Part shown: one piece after another, positions 35,860 through 44,518 of the stretch
How positions within the stretch are numbered: the first letter of the stretch is position 1
Layout of the letters: every line of letters starts with the position of its first letter
Made by a program: the position numbers and the translations under genes
Source of the DNA: Flavobacteriaceae bacterium
GTDB taxonomy: Bacteria > Bacteroidota > Bacteroidia > Flavobacteriales > Flavobacteriaceae
Direction of reading: 5' to 3'
Length of the DNA stretch: 60,220 bases
Assembly (NCBI GenBank): GCA_002723075.1
Contig: PBNJ01000012.1
Location: 48,489 to 108,708 of the forward strand
Notes under the pieces: generated by a model
The model's database searches: none
The model's input: only the letters and a program-made list of their open reading frames with translations
What the model was told of the DNA's origin: nothing

Positions 35860-36210
35860 ATGACAATCGAAGTTCTCAAATCCAAAATTCATCGTGTTAC
35901 CGTTACTGGCGCTGAACTGGACTACGTCGGAAGCATCACCATCGACCCTGTGTTGATGAATGCAGCAGATTTGGTTGCTGGTGAAAAAGTACAAGTCGTT
36001 AATATCAACAATGGTGAGCGTTTGGAAACCTACGTTATACAAGGTGCCATAAACAGTGGAGAAATCACCCTCAATGGCCCTGCAGCCCGAAAGGCACAAA
36101 AAGGGGATATTGTCATCATTATCAGCTATGCCCAAATGACCCCTGAACAAGCCAAAAGCTTTCAGCCTAGTATAATCTTCCCCGACACCCAGACCAACAC
36201 CCTACGCTAG
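35860..36210 (+). CDS. panD: Aspartate 1-decarboxylase (pyruvoyl enzyme precursor)
   Basis: 116 residues from ATG 35860 ([20 protein letters not shown]). The self-cleavage site is visible in YVGSITIDP: Gly24-Ser25 is cut and Ser25 becomes the pyruvoyl group. Other family motifs: [40 protein letters not shown]. It makes beta-alanine for PanC. An in-frame ATG at 35824 lies inside panC and is rejected. Confidence 0.97.
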   Translation: MTIEVLKSKIHRVTVTGAELDYVGSITIDPVLMNAADLVAGEKVQVVNINNGERLETYVIQGAINSGEITLNGPAARKAQKGDIVIIISYAQMTPEQAKSFQPSIIFPDTQTNTLR

Positions 36211-36212
36211 TT

Positions 36213-37175
36213 TTGTCAAAATCATTTATTTCACTCTTACGAAAACTGATCCCACTTGGCCTCGGTTTTTTTCTGATCTATTACTCCCTCAACACAATCA
36301 CTGTCGATCAGCGTGCACTGATTTGGTCTTACATCAAACAAGCCCATCCCACCCCGATACTGATTTCGATAATTTTTGGAGCACTAAGCCATATCTCACG
36401 TGCATACCGTTGGAAATTTCTGCTCAACCCCTTGGGCTACCGTCCGAGCTTTATCAATATCACTGGAGCCGTTTTGATCAATTACCTGTCCAACCTCGGT
36501 ATTCCCCGGTCTGGTGATGTCCTCCGGGTTACAGTGATTTCAGCCTATGAAAACATTCCCTTTTCCAAGGGATTGGGAACTGTGATTAGTGAACGGGTTA
36601 TTGACCTTGTGATGATGATATTGCTGGTTTTTTCAGCCATGTATATGGGGGGTGATTGGGTAAAGGATGAGCTTGGTGATTCATCTATTCTCCTTGTCAG
36701 CTTTGGGGTTTTTATCGGTATGGTGGTCACAATCATGGCGGTTCCCTTTCTGATCAATACCAAACGATTCCCATATCTCGCTCGAATCAAAGACTTTTTC
36801 CTCAATATCATTAAAGGGATTATTTCTATACGTTCGATTCCGAATGCAGTTGCATTTTGGACACATACTATTTTTATTTGGCTCATGTATATCCTGATGT
36901 TTTGGGTGATTCAATTTTCTTTACCCGAAGCTGCACTGATCAGCCCGCAAGTTGCCTTGACTGGTTTTGTCGCTGGTGGGATTTCTATCATCGTAACTAA
37001 TGGAGGTATAGGATTGTACCCCATCGCAGTTGCAGCAGTACTCAGCCACTATGGGATGCCTTATGAAATGGCTCTGGCCTATGGGTGGATTGCTTGGTCT
37101 ACGCAGACACTTATGATTCTTTTATTTGGTGGTTTATCTTTTGCATTGCTCCCTGTTTTCAACAGAAAAAAATAA
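36213..37175 (+). CDS. Flippase-like membrane protein (lysylphosphatidylglycerol synthase TM region family)
   Basis: 320 residues starting at TTG 36213, two bases after panD. About eight helices. Family landmarks: HISRAYRWKFLLNPLGY, NYLSNLGIPRSGDVLRVTV, GLGTVISERVIDLVMM and, near the end, GGIGLYPIAVAAVLSHYGM. This family (UPF0104, AglD/MprF-membrane-domain-like) includes lipid and polyprenyl-sugar flippases; the cytosolic transferase domain of MprF is absent. Substrate unknown. The TTG start is the only one that keeps the conserved N-terminal amphipathic segment and helix. Confidence 0.85.
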   Translation: MSKSFISLLRKLIPLGLGFFLIYYSLNTITVDQRALIWSYIKQAHPTPILISIIFGALSHISRAYRWKFLLNPLGYRPSFINITGAVLINYLSNLGIPRSGDVLRVTVISAYENIPFSKGLGTVISERVIDLVMMILLVFSAMYMGGDWVKDELGDSSILLVSFGVFIGMVVTIMAVPFLINTKRFPYLARIKDFFLNIIKGIISIRSIPNAVAFWTHTIFIWLMYILMFWVIQFSLPEAALISPQVALTGFVAGGISIIVTNGGIGLYPIAVAAVLSHYGMPYEMALAYGWIAWSTQTLMILLFGGLSFALLPVFNRKK

Positions 37176-37192
37176 GTATCTTTCGGGAGAAG

Positions 37193-38539
37193 ATGGCAAA
37201 AGTAAAAACTGCTTTTTTTTGTAAACATTGTGGTACGCAGTACAGTAAATGGCAAGGGCAATGTCATGCCTGTAAAGAATGGAATACCCTTGTAGAAGAA
37301 GTACTGCAAAAACCAAAAACCGAAGTTTGGCAAGCCGCTACCGAAACACCAGTCAGTGTACCTATTCCCATTGAGGAAGTTTCTGAAAATCAACAAGCGC
37401 GTCTGGCCACAGGCGATGCCGAATTGGATCGGGTTTTGGGCGGTGGCGTCGTTCCAGGCTCATTGGTTCTGTTGGCGGGAGAACCAGGCGTTGGCAAGTC
37501 CACCCTACTGCTACAACTCGCTCTGCAAGTCAACTACCCCACGCTTTATGTTTCTGGAGAAGAAAGTTTAACCCAAATCAAACTGAGAAGTAACCGAATG
37601 AATAATGGGAATTTGGAGTGCTTTTTGCTCAACGAAACCAATGTAGAGCAAATCCTAAACCAAGCCAATACACTCAAACCTAAACTTCTTATTGTCGATT
37701 CGATACAAACCCTCCAAACCGATCTGATTGATAGTGGTGCAGGCAGTGTGTCGCAAGTTCGTGAGTGCACCTCCGCATTGCAACGATTTGCAAAACAGAT
37801 GAATATCCCCGTTTTGGTGGTTGGGCATATTACCAAAGACGGGATGATAGCCGGTCCTAAAATCCTAGAGCATATGGTGGATGTAGTCTTGCATTTCGAG
37901 GGAGATCGAAATTATCTATATCGCATATTGCGCACCCCCAAAAACCGCTTTGGCTCCACGGCAGAATTGGGAATTTACGAAATGGAATCCAAAGGCTTGC
38001 GGATCGTCCAAAACCCTAGTGAACTGCTGATTTCAAGCAATAGTAGTAATTTGAGTGGGCATGCCATTGCAGCTACCTTAGAAGGCATGCGCCCCATGCT
38101 GATTGAGTGTCAGGCCTTGGTGAGTTCGGCGGTCTATGGCACACCACAACGAAGCAGCACGGGCTTTAATGTCAAACGGCTCAATATGTTGTTGGCAGTT
38201 TTGGAAAAACGTGCAGGGTTTAAGCTCGGGGCTAAAGATGTATTTCTCAACCTCGCAGGTGGCATTCGCATTGAAGATCCCGCACTCGATTTGGCAGTCG
38301 CTGCCGCCATACTCTCCAGTAGCTTGGACGTGGTCATTCCCGAAAAGTATTGCTTTGCTGCTGAAGTTGGGCTCTCTGGCGAACTGCGCAACGTTCCCAG
38401 AGTGGAGCAACGAATTCAAGAGGCGGAAAAACTCGGTTTCACAACCCTAGTCGTCGCGCAAAAAAGTAAACTCCCCACCTCCAAACTCAAAGTGATTGCA
38501 CTCGACAATATCCGTGGATTAGTGGAGTTGTTATTCTAA
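37193..38539 (+). CDS. radA: DNA repair protein RadA
   Basis: 448 residues from ATG 37193 (MAKVKTAFFCKHCG); an upstream in-frame ATG at 37085 lies within the previous gene. N-terminal C4 zinc finger (CKHCG...CHACKEW), RecA-like ATPase with Walker A GEPGVGKSTLLLQL and Walker B LLIVDSIQTL, the RadA motif KNRFGST, and a C-terminal Lon-protease-like domain (inactive in RadA proteins). It acts in branch migration during recombinational repair. Confidence 0.97.
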   Translation: MAKVKTAFFCKHCGTQYSKWQGQCHACKEWNTLVEEVLQKPKTEVWQAATETPVSVPIPIEEVSENQQARLATGDAELDRVLGGGVVPGSLVLLAGEPGVGKSTLLLQLALQVNYPTLYVSGEESLTQIKLRSNRMNNGNLECFLLNETNVEQILNQANTLKPKLLIVDSIQTLQTDLIDSGAGSVSQVRECTSALQRFAKQMNIPVLVVGHITKDGMIAGPKILEHMVDVVLHFEGDRNYLYRILRTPKNRFGSTAELGIYEMESKGLRIVQNPSELLISSNSSNLSGHAIAATLEGMRPMLIECQALVSSAVYGTPQRSSTGFNVKRLNMLLAVLEKRAGFKLGAKDVFLNLAGGIRIEDPALDLAVAAAILSSSLDVVIPEKYCFAAEVGLSGELRNVPRVEQRIQEAEKLGFTTLVVAQKSKLPTSKLKVIALDNIRGLVELLF

Positions 38540-39573
38540 GGCGCCGGATTAGAAAATTGCTTGTGCACTGCGTCGATTTCGTCTAGAATTTCTTCTGATA
38601 ATGTCAGCGCAGCCGAAGCGATGTTTTCTTGCAGTTGCGTCATGGTTGTCGCCCCGATGATATTAGAAGTGACAAAGGGTTGATCGGTCACAAAAGCCAA
38701 AGACATTTGAGCCAAAGACAAGCCATGCTTATCAGCAATGGCAGCATAAAGCTCAGTCGCTTGAAGAGACTCCTCACTGTTGTATCGTGCCATTCTTGGA
38801 AAGAGTTGAAGGCGGCTATTTTCGGGGAGTTTTCCGCCACGATACTTTCCCGATAAAATCCCAAAAGCCATGGGCGAATAGGCCAATAGCCCTAATTGTT
38901 CACGATGAGCGACCTCGGCATTGCCGACTTCAAACTTTCGATTGAGAAGCGAGTATGGATTTTGAATCGTTTTCATACGAGGTAGATTTGCAAACTCCGA
39001 TAGTGCCAAATATTTCATCGCTCCCCAGGGGGACTCGTTAGACAGTCCAACATGTCTGATTTTACCCGCTTTGATACAATCGTCGAGGGTTTCTAAAATC
39101 TGATGAAAGTTGTCTTTCCATTGTTCATTTTTTTCTGGCTTATATCCCAGAGAACCAAAAAAGTTGGAGTTTCTTTCTGGCCAATGCAACTGGTATAAAT
39201 CGATATAGTCAGTCTGGAGTCGTTGCAAGCTCCCATCTAAGGCCTGTTGGATACTGTCGGGGGAAAACCCTGTGGTTCGGATGTGTGCGGTATAGGCGCC
39301 TGGTCCTGCGATTTTGGTTGCCAAAACCACTTGTTCCCGATTGTTCCGTGAGCTAAACCAATTGCCAATGATACGCTCCGTATCGGCATAGGTGTCGGCG
39401 CTTGCTGGTACTGGATACAACTCTGCTGTATCAAAAAAATTGATTCCTTTTTCGAGCGAGTAATCCATTTGTTCAAAGCCCTCCGCTTGGGTATTTTGAT
39501 TGCCCCAAGTCATGGTGCCTAAACAGATTTTACTCACACGGACGTCCGAGTGTGGTAAAGTGGTGTATTTCAT
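38536..39573 (-). CDS. Aldo/keto reductase, Tas-like
   Basis: 345 residues, TIM-barrel aldo/keto reductase. The catalytic tetrad is visible: Asp and Tyr in FFDTAELYP, Lys in VVLATKIAGP, and His in DLYQLHWPERN. NADPH-binding residues are expected near SNIIGATTMTQL. The N-terminal KYTTLPHSDVRVSKICLGTM and FGSLGYKPEK inserts are most like the Tas subgroup. Physiological substrate unknown. Its start overlaps the xth stop by four bases (ATGA), and its stop overlaps radA's by four bases convergently. Confidence 0.9.
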   Translation of the reverse strand: MKYTTLPHSDVRVSKICLGTMTWGNQNTQAEGFEQMDYSLEKGINFFDTAELYPVPASADTYADTERIIGNWFSSRNNREQVVLATKIAGPGAYTAHIRTTGFSPDSIQQALDGSLQRLQTDYIDLYQLHWPERNSNFFGSLGYKPEKNEQWKDNFHQILETLDDCIKAGKIRHVGLSNESPWGAMKYLALSEFANLPRMKTIQNPYSLLNRKFEVGNAEVAHREQLGLLAYSPMAFGILSGKYRGGKLPENSRLQLFPRMARYNSEESLQATELYAAIADKHGLSLAQMSLAFVTDQPFVTSNIIGATTMTQLQENIASAALTLSEEILDEIDAVHKQFSNPAP

Positions 39574-40340
39574 AAATCCATATTCAAAGTGACGCCAACA
39601 GGACAGTGGTCAGAATGGACAGCTTGGGGTAAGATAAAAGCTCTTTCTATATGTTTGGTTAAGGGTTCGGATACCATGGCATAGTCAATCCGCCAGCCCT
39701 TATTATTGGCACGAGCATTGGCACGATAGCTCCACCAGCTGTAGTGGTGAGGGTCTACGTTGAGATGACGGAACGAGTCGGTAAAGCCCTGTTTGATAAA
39801 TCCATCTAGCCAAGCGCGCTCTTCGGGTAAAAAGCCAGAGACCTTGGCATTTCGCACGGGGTCATGGATATCGATGGCTTCGTGGCAGATGTTATAGTCT
39901 CCGCAAATCACCAAATTAGGGTGTTCGTTTTTGAGTTCGTTGATATAAGTTTGAAAGTCCTCCATATAGGTAAACTTGAACGCCAATCGTTCGGGATTCG
40001 TTCCCGAGGGCAGATATAAACTCATGACAGATACCCCGTCGAAATCGACACGGAGATTGCGCCCTTCGTTGTCCATATAGTCGATGCCAGTGCCATAGAC
40101 CACCTTATTTGGCTCTTGCTTACACAATATCGCTACGCCGCTGTATCCCTTTTTTTGGGCGGGATACCAATAGTTGTGGTGATACCCCAATTCTTTAAAC
40201 ACACTTGAATCAAATTGATCTGGAGTCGCTTTGATTTCTTGTAGGCAAAGAACATCGGGGGAAGCTGCTTGTAGCCAAGCTAAAAAATCTTTGCGAAGCG
40301 CTGCGCGAATGCCATTGACGTTATAGGAGATGATCTTCAT
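39570..40340 (-). CDS. xth: Exodeoxyribonuclease III
   Basis: 256 residues of the AP endonuclease/exonuclease III family: MKIISYNVNGIRAALRKDF, the metal-binding Glu in CLQEIKATPDQ, YSGVAILCK, GDYNICHEAIDIHDP (catalytic Asp/Asn), and the terminal SDHCPVGVTL with the active His. It incises abasic sites and degrades duplex DNA 3'-5'. Translationally coupled to the downstream aldo/keto reductase. Confidence 0.95.
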   Translation of the reverse strand: MKIISYNVNGIRAALRKDFLAWLQAASPDVLCLQEIKATPDQFDSSVFKELGYHHNYWYPAQKKGYSGVAILCKQEPNKVVYGTGIDYMDNEGRNLRVDFDGVSVMSLYLPSGTNPERLAFKFTYMEDFQTYINELKNEHPNLVICGDYNICHEAIDIHDPVRNAKVSGFLPEERAWLDGFIKQGFTDSFRHLNVDPHHYSWWSYRANARANNKGWRIDYAMVSEPLTKHIERAFILPQAVHSDHCPVGVTLNMDL

Positions 40341-40374
40341 GCTTGCTAAAATACAAAGTCAAGACACAATTTTA

Positions 40375-40382
40375 TATTTTTG
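40375..40382 (+). promoter_or_regulatory. Possible -7 element of the small barrel protein gene
   Basis: TATTTTTG, an exact TAnnTTTG match, ends 22 nt before ATG 40405 and lies in the divergent gap with xth. No clear -33 box. Confidence 0.4.
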
Positions 40383-40404
40383 TATTCATCTTAAATCAAA
40401 AAAA

Positions 40405-41052
40405 ATGAAAAGACTACTCTTTTTTATCCCCATATTTTTTATGCTTGCTGCTGTGAACGCCCAGGAAGAAGAAGTGCCAGCTGTTTCTGAAGTACCTTCA
40501 ATTTCTGAGGATAAAGAGGAGGAAAAGGTAATCAAAGTTGAGATTGTAAAAAATAGCTCATTTGAGTCACCTGAAGTTCTCGGTGAAAGAGAAATTAAAT
40601 TAGTGGTAACGGATATTATATTTGTTCCAGGCTTACACGGCTATTACGAAAAAATTGTTGATGAAAATTCAAGTTTTGGTTTTGGAGTTTTAACAGCTCT
40701 CGATGATAGTGTAGTTGGAGTAAATCGACGATTTGCTTTTTCACCATTTTATCGTATGTATTTCTTAAACAGGCAAGATTTTGGAGCTCAAGGCTCCTTT
40801 ATCGAATTATTCAGCTCTTTTGCTAGCGTTCGGAATTTTGAATTTGATGATCTTTTAAATGGATATAGTGATAGTAGTACAGTTTTTCGATTTTCACTTG
40901 GTGCTACATTAGGAAAAAAATGGGTTACTCGAAATGGATACACCTATGAAACTTTTGTAGGAGCTGGAAGGTATTTAGACAATAAAGATGAAATTGGTGA
41001 CAACCCTCAAACGCATATTAAGTTAGGCCTTTCAATTGGAAAAAGATTTTAA
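40405..41052 (+). CDS. Exported protein, probable small outer-membrane beta-barrel
   Basis: 215 residues from ATG 40405. A signal peptide (MKRLLFFIPIFFMLAAVNAQ) precedes an acidic linker of Glu/Val/Pro (about 22-45). The remaining 150 residues have alternating polar and hydrophobic strands: YEKIVDENSSFGFGVLTALD, FAFSPFYRMYFLN, SSTVFRFSLGATLGKKWV, and a C-terminal strand IKLGLSIGKRF ending in Phe, as outer-membrane barrels often do. It resembles DUF3575-like proteins, but I am not certain of the family. An in-frame start at 40330 would overlap xth and is rejected. Confidence 0.7.
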   Translation: MKRLLFFIPIFFMLAAVNAQEEEVPAVSEVPSISEDKEEEKVIKVEIVKNSSFESPEVLGEREIKLVVTDIIFVPGLHGYYEKIVDENSSFGFGVLTALDDSVVGVNRRFAFSPFYRMYFLNRQDFGAQGSFIELFSSFASVRNFEFDDLLNGYSDSSTVFRFSLGATLGKKWVTRNGYTYETFVGAGRYLDNKDEIGDNPQTHIKLGLSIGKRF

Positions 41053-41055
41053 ACT

Positions 41056-42594
41056 CTACTTATTATCTAGCCAATTCTTGATGTTTAACTTAGTATCTAA
41101 ATGTTGAGATAATTCTTTTGTTGGTACCCGAAGTTGCTCCATGGAGTCTCTTTCGCGTAAGGTGACTGTTTGGTCTTCCAAGGTTTGGTGATCGACTGTT
41201 ACACAGTATGGTGTTCCGAGTGCGTCTTGTCTACGGTATCGACGCCCGACAGCATCTTTCTCATCATAAACTGTCGAGTAATCCCATTTTAAATCCGCAA
41301 CCAAATCACGAGCAAGTTCTGGCAAACCATCCTTTTTAACCAAAGGTAATATCGCAATTTGCGTGGGGGCCAAAACGGCTGGTAATCGCAATACCGTCCT
41401 TGAGTTTCCATCCTCGAGTTGTTCTTCTTGTAAGCTGTGAGAAAGTACCGCCAAAAACATACGATCCAATCCGATTGAGGTTTCCAGCACATAGGGTGTA
41501 TAACTTTCATTGCGCTCGGGGTCAAAATACTGTAATTTTTTTCCCGCGTACTTTTCATGGCTGCCCAAGTCAAAATCCGTTCGAGAGTGGATTCCCTCTA
41601 ATTCTTTAAATCCAAATGGAAATTTAAACTCAATATCACAGGCAGCGTCGGCATAATGCGCCAGTTTTTCATGGTCATGAAATCGATAGTTTTCCTCACC
41701 CATTCCCAAAGATAGATGCCAGTTGAGTCGGGTTTTTTTCCAATGGTCATACCATTCTTTTTGCGTACCTGGAGGAATAAAAAATTGCATCTCCATTTGC
41801 TCAAACTCTCGCATGCGAAAGATAAACTGTCGAGCTACAATTTCGTTGCGAAAGGCCTTTCCAGTTTGGGCAATTCCAAAAGGGATTTTCATACGTCCGG
41901 ATTTTTGTACATTCAAAAAGTTTACAAAAATCCCTTGAGCTGTTTCTGGACGTAGGTAGAGATCGGTCGCATGATCAGCAGAAGCGCCGAGTTTGGTGCC
42001 AAACATCAAGTTGAATTGCTTGACATCTGTCCAGTTTTTTGAACCAGAAAACGGACACACAATTTCCAATTCTTCGATAAGGGCTTTGACATCAGCAAGG
42101 TCTTCCTCCTCCAATGACTTGGCCATTCGAGAACTGATTGCGCTTGCCTTTTCTCGGTAGCCAACCACACGGGGGTTTGTCGATACAAACTGCTCCATGT
42201 CAAACGAATCTCCAAAACGCTTAGCTGCTTTGGTGACTTCTTTTTCGATTTTCCCTTCCAGTTTGGCGATATAGTCCTCTATCAACACATCGGCACGATA
42301 GCGTTTTTTGGAATCTTTATTGTCAATCAATGGATCGTTAAAGGCATCCACATGCCCCGATGCTTTCCATGTTGTTGGATGCATAAATATAGCCGCATCA
42401 AGCCCAACGATATTCTCGTTGAGTTGCACCATGGATTTCCACCAATAGTTGCGAATGTTGTTTTTGAGCAGCACGCCCTGTTGCCCAAAATCATATACTG
42501 CACTCAGCCCATCATAAATATCGCTCGACGGAAAGACGAAGCCATATTCTTTGGCATGGGCAATCACTTTTTTAAACTGGTCGGTTTCAGACAT
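41056..42594 (-). CDS. glyS: Glycine--tRNA ligase (dimeric, single-chain type)
   Basis: 512 residues of the alpha2-type GlyRS, not the alpha/beta heterotetramer. N-terminal FPSSDIYDGLSAVYDFGQQG, LRPETAQGIFVNF, class II motif 2 GKAFRNEIVARQFIFRMREF with FEQMEMQFF, and motif 3 LETSIGLDRMFLAVL. The C-terminal anticodon-binding domain begins at about VLAPTQIAILPLVK. The symbol follows common flavobacterial use (glyQS is also used). A TAnnTTTG element lies four bases before the ATG. Confidence 0.96.
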   Translation of the reverse strand: MSETDQFKKVIAHAKEYGFVFPSSDIYDGLSAVYDFGQQGVLLKNNIRNYWWKSMVQLNENIVGLDAAIFMHPTTWKASGHVDAFNDPLIDNKDSKKRYRADVLIEDYIAKLEGKIEKEVTKAAKRFGDSFDMEQFVSTNPRVVGYREKASAISSRMAKSLEEEDLADVKALIEELEIVCPFSGSKNWTDVKQFNLMFGTKLGASADHATDLYLRPETAQGIFVNFLNVQKSGRMKIPFGIAQTGKAFRNEIVARQFIFRMREFEQMEMQFFIPPGTQKEWYDHWKKTRLNWHLSLGMGEENYRFHDHEKLAHYADAACDIEFKFPFGFKELEGIHSRTDFDLGSHEKYAGKKLQYFDPERNESYTPYVLETSIGLDRMFLAVLSHSLQEEQLEDGNSRTVLRLPAVLAPTQIAILPLVKKDGLPELARDLVADLKWDYSTVYDEKDAVGRRYRRQDALGTPYCVTVDHQTLEDQTVTLRERDSMEQLRVPTKELSQHLDTKLNIKNWLDNK

Positions 42595-42598
42595 GGCG

Positions 42599-42606
42599 CA
42601 AAAATA
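42599..42606 (-). promoter_or_regulatory. Predicted -7 element of glyS, leaderless
   Basis: On the minus strand TATTTTTG-CGCC-ATG: an exact TAnnTTTG element four bases before the glyS start codon, the same geometry as panD. Transcription would start on or next to the ATG. The nearest upstream TTG is 25 nt away. Confidence 0.5.
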
Positions 42607-42644
42607 AGCTTTCTTTTATAAATTGAATGACCAATTAATGCCCC

Positions 42645-42888
42645 ATGTTTACTGTTTTAGATGACTTGCTGCAAACCCTTTTCCCGTCATACTGCCGTGG
42701 TTGTTTCAAGGCGATACCAACAAAAACCACACTTTGTCTCCATTGTTTGTGGGAAACACTTGCTCCTAGTCGATGATATGGTAACAACAGGAACTACCCT
42801 GTCTGAGGCAGCAAACTGCTTGTTGCAGATTGAGGATGCGCAGGTTTCTGTGGCTACGATCGCATTTGCCAAGTCTCCCCTTCCTTAG
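42645..42888 (+). pseudogene. comF: comF remnant with internal deletion and frameshift
   Basis: From ATG 42645 one frame reads MFTVLDDLLQTLFPSYCRGC then FKAIPTKTTLCLHCLWETL, the four-cysteine zinc finger that opens ComF proteins, and hits TGA at 42774-42776. In the +1 frame the sequence continues HLLLVDDMVTTGTTLSEAAN, the phosphoribosyltransferase signature near the ComF C-terminus, then VATIAFAKS and a stop at 42888. The junction is at about 42752-42768. Intact ComF is about 220-235 residues, so roughly 110-130 central residues are gone. ComF is needed for DNA uptake during transformation; this copy should be inactive. Confidence 0.8.
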
Positions 42889-42916
42889 TCCTGAAATTGT
42901 CGTTTCTTTGTAGTTG

Positions 42917-44518
42917 ATGAGACATACCTTTTCACTGGTTCTATGGAGCTTGATCGCGCTATTGTTCGTGCAATGTGCAAAGCGTGGAAACCCCACTGGT
43001 GGGCCTGAAGACGAAACTCCGCCAGTTTTGTTGCGCGCAGTTCCCGAACTGAATGCAACACAGTTTAGCGAGGATCGCATTCGTCTGTATTTTGACGAGT
43101 ATGTAAAACTCAATAAACTCAAAGAACAGCTTATAATTTCTCCACCACTCGATCCGGCTGCCTATATCATTTCACCGCAAAGCACTGCCGCCAAATATGT
43201 GCAAATCGAACTTTTGGATTCGCTGCGTTCAAACACCACCTATAATTTTAATTTTGGGCAAAGCATTGTCGACAACAACGAAGGAAATCCATATCCGTAT
43301 TTCCGCTATGTCTTCTCTACTGGAGACTATGTCGATTCCCTTCAGGTGCGTGGTACGATTGGGAATGCCTTTGGTAGAGAAGCCAAAAACTTTGTGTCTG
43401 TGATGCTCTATGCTGTCGATAGCAACTATACCGATTCACTCATCTATAACCGTCCACCTGACTACCTCTCCAACACGCTTGACAGTTTGGCGGTTTTTGA
43501 AATTGGCAATATTCGTGCTGGTCGCTATTTGCTCATCGCTCAAAAGGACATCGCAAACAATTATACTTTTGATCAAAGTGCTGATGATATTGCTTTTGCC
43601 AATGACTTTATTGATTTACCCTCAGATAGCTTGTTTCATTTGGATTTGTTTCGTGAACAAACTGACTTTTCAATAGGCCGTAGCTTTCAAGCAGGTCAAA
43701 ATCGAATCGGACTGGGTTATTACGGCAACCCTACCAGTTTGGAAGTAGTTCCGCTAAACCTTCCTGACACTGTACAAACCATTCAATCTTTTGATAAAGA
43801 AACAGACACTCTTTATGTTTGGTACAACAAACTCAAAGCCGACTCTTTACAGTTCGATATCCGTTATGACACGCTCAAGCTTCAACTTACACATCAAATC
43901 CGAAAGGCAGAAGTGGATTCTCTCACCATATCCCCTAGCATCACAGGCGTTTTACATTTGAGCGATACCCTGCGCATGCAAACCTCAACTCCCATTTCGA
44001 CGATTGATAAATCACAAATGCGTCTTCTCGATCGTGACTCGATTCCTGTGCCGTTTGAAGTATCTGTTGAAGACCCGCACCGTGTTCTCTTTGATTTTGA
44101 CATCCTGCCAAACGACAACTACCGGTTGGACGTACTTCCAGGGGCGATCACCGACTTTTTTAATGCTTCCAACGACACTCTACAAATGCAGTTTCGCACC
44201 CAAAAGCCCGCTGACTATGGGAGTTTGTATCTACAGCTTGTGGGTGTGCCGAGCTATCCAATTATTGTCCAACTCACAGACGAAAATGAAAATCTTGTAC
44301 GTAGCTTACCCATAGCAGCCCCGCAACGGCGAGTTGTCTTTTCCAACCTTCAGCCTAAGAAATACTATGTACGGTTGATCGTAGATGAAAACAACAATGG
44401 GAAATGGGATAGTGGCCGCTTTCTCGATCGCCGTAATCCAGAAAAGATTTATCACCATAAACCCCTGCTCGATGTGCGTGCCAACTGGGAGTTACAAGAG
44501 CAGTTTAGCGTAGAGTAA
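42917..44518 (+). CDS. Lipoprotein with N-terminal SbsA-type Ig-like domain
   Basis: 533 residues from ATG 42917; a TTG one codon earlier is unnecessary. Signal peptide with lipobox (IALLFVQC), then AKRGNPTGGPEDETPPVL, which opens a Big_5/SbsA Ig-like domain (about 30-130; VPELNATQFSEDRIRLYFDE). The remainder is beta-rich with a second similar segment around 330-430. It ends with VRLIVDENNNGKWDSGRFLD, a conserved feature of these flavobacterial proteins. Function unknown; likely outer-membrane or periplasmic. The last 14 bases overlap the convergent amidase gene. Confidence 0.85.
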   Translation: MRHTFSLVLWSLIALLFVQCAKRGNPTGGPEDETPPVLLRAVPELNATQFSEDRIRLYFDEYVKLNKLKEQLIISPPLDPAAYIISPQSTAAKYVQIELLDSLRSNTTYNFNFGQSIVDNNEGNPYPYFRYVFSTGDYVDSLQVRGTIGNAFGREAKNFVSVMLYAVDSNYTDSLIYNRPPDYLSNTLDSLAVFEIGNIRAGRYLLIAQKDIANNYTFDQSADDIAFANDFIDLPSDSLFHLDLFREQTDFSIGRSFQAGQNRIGLGYYGNPTSLEVVPLNLPDTVQTIQSFDKETDTLYVWYNKLKADSLQFDIRYDTLKLQLTHQIRKAEVDSLTISPSITGVLHLSDTLRMQTSTPISTIDKSQMRLLDRDSIPVPFEVSVEDPHRVLFDFDILPNDNYRLDVLPGAITDFFNASNDTLQMQFRTQKPADYGSLYLQLVGVPSYPIIVQLTDENENLVRSLPIAAPQRRVVFSNLQPKKYYVRLIVDENNNGKWDSGRFLDRRNPEKIYHHKPLLDVRANWELQEQFSVE

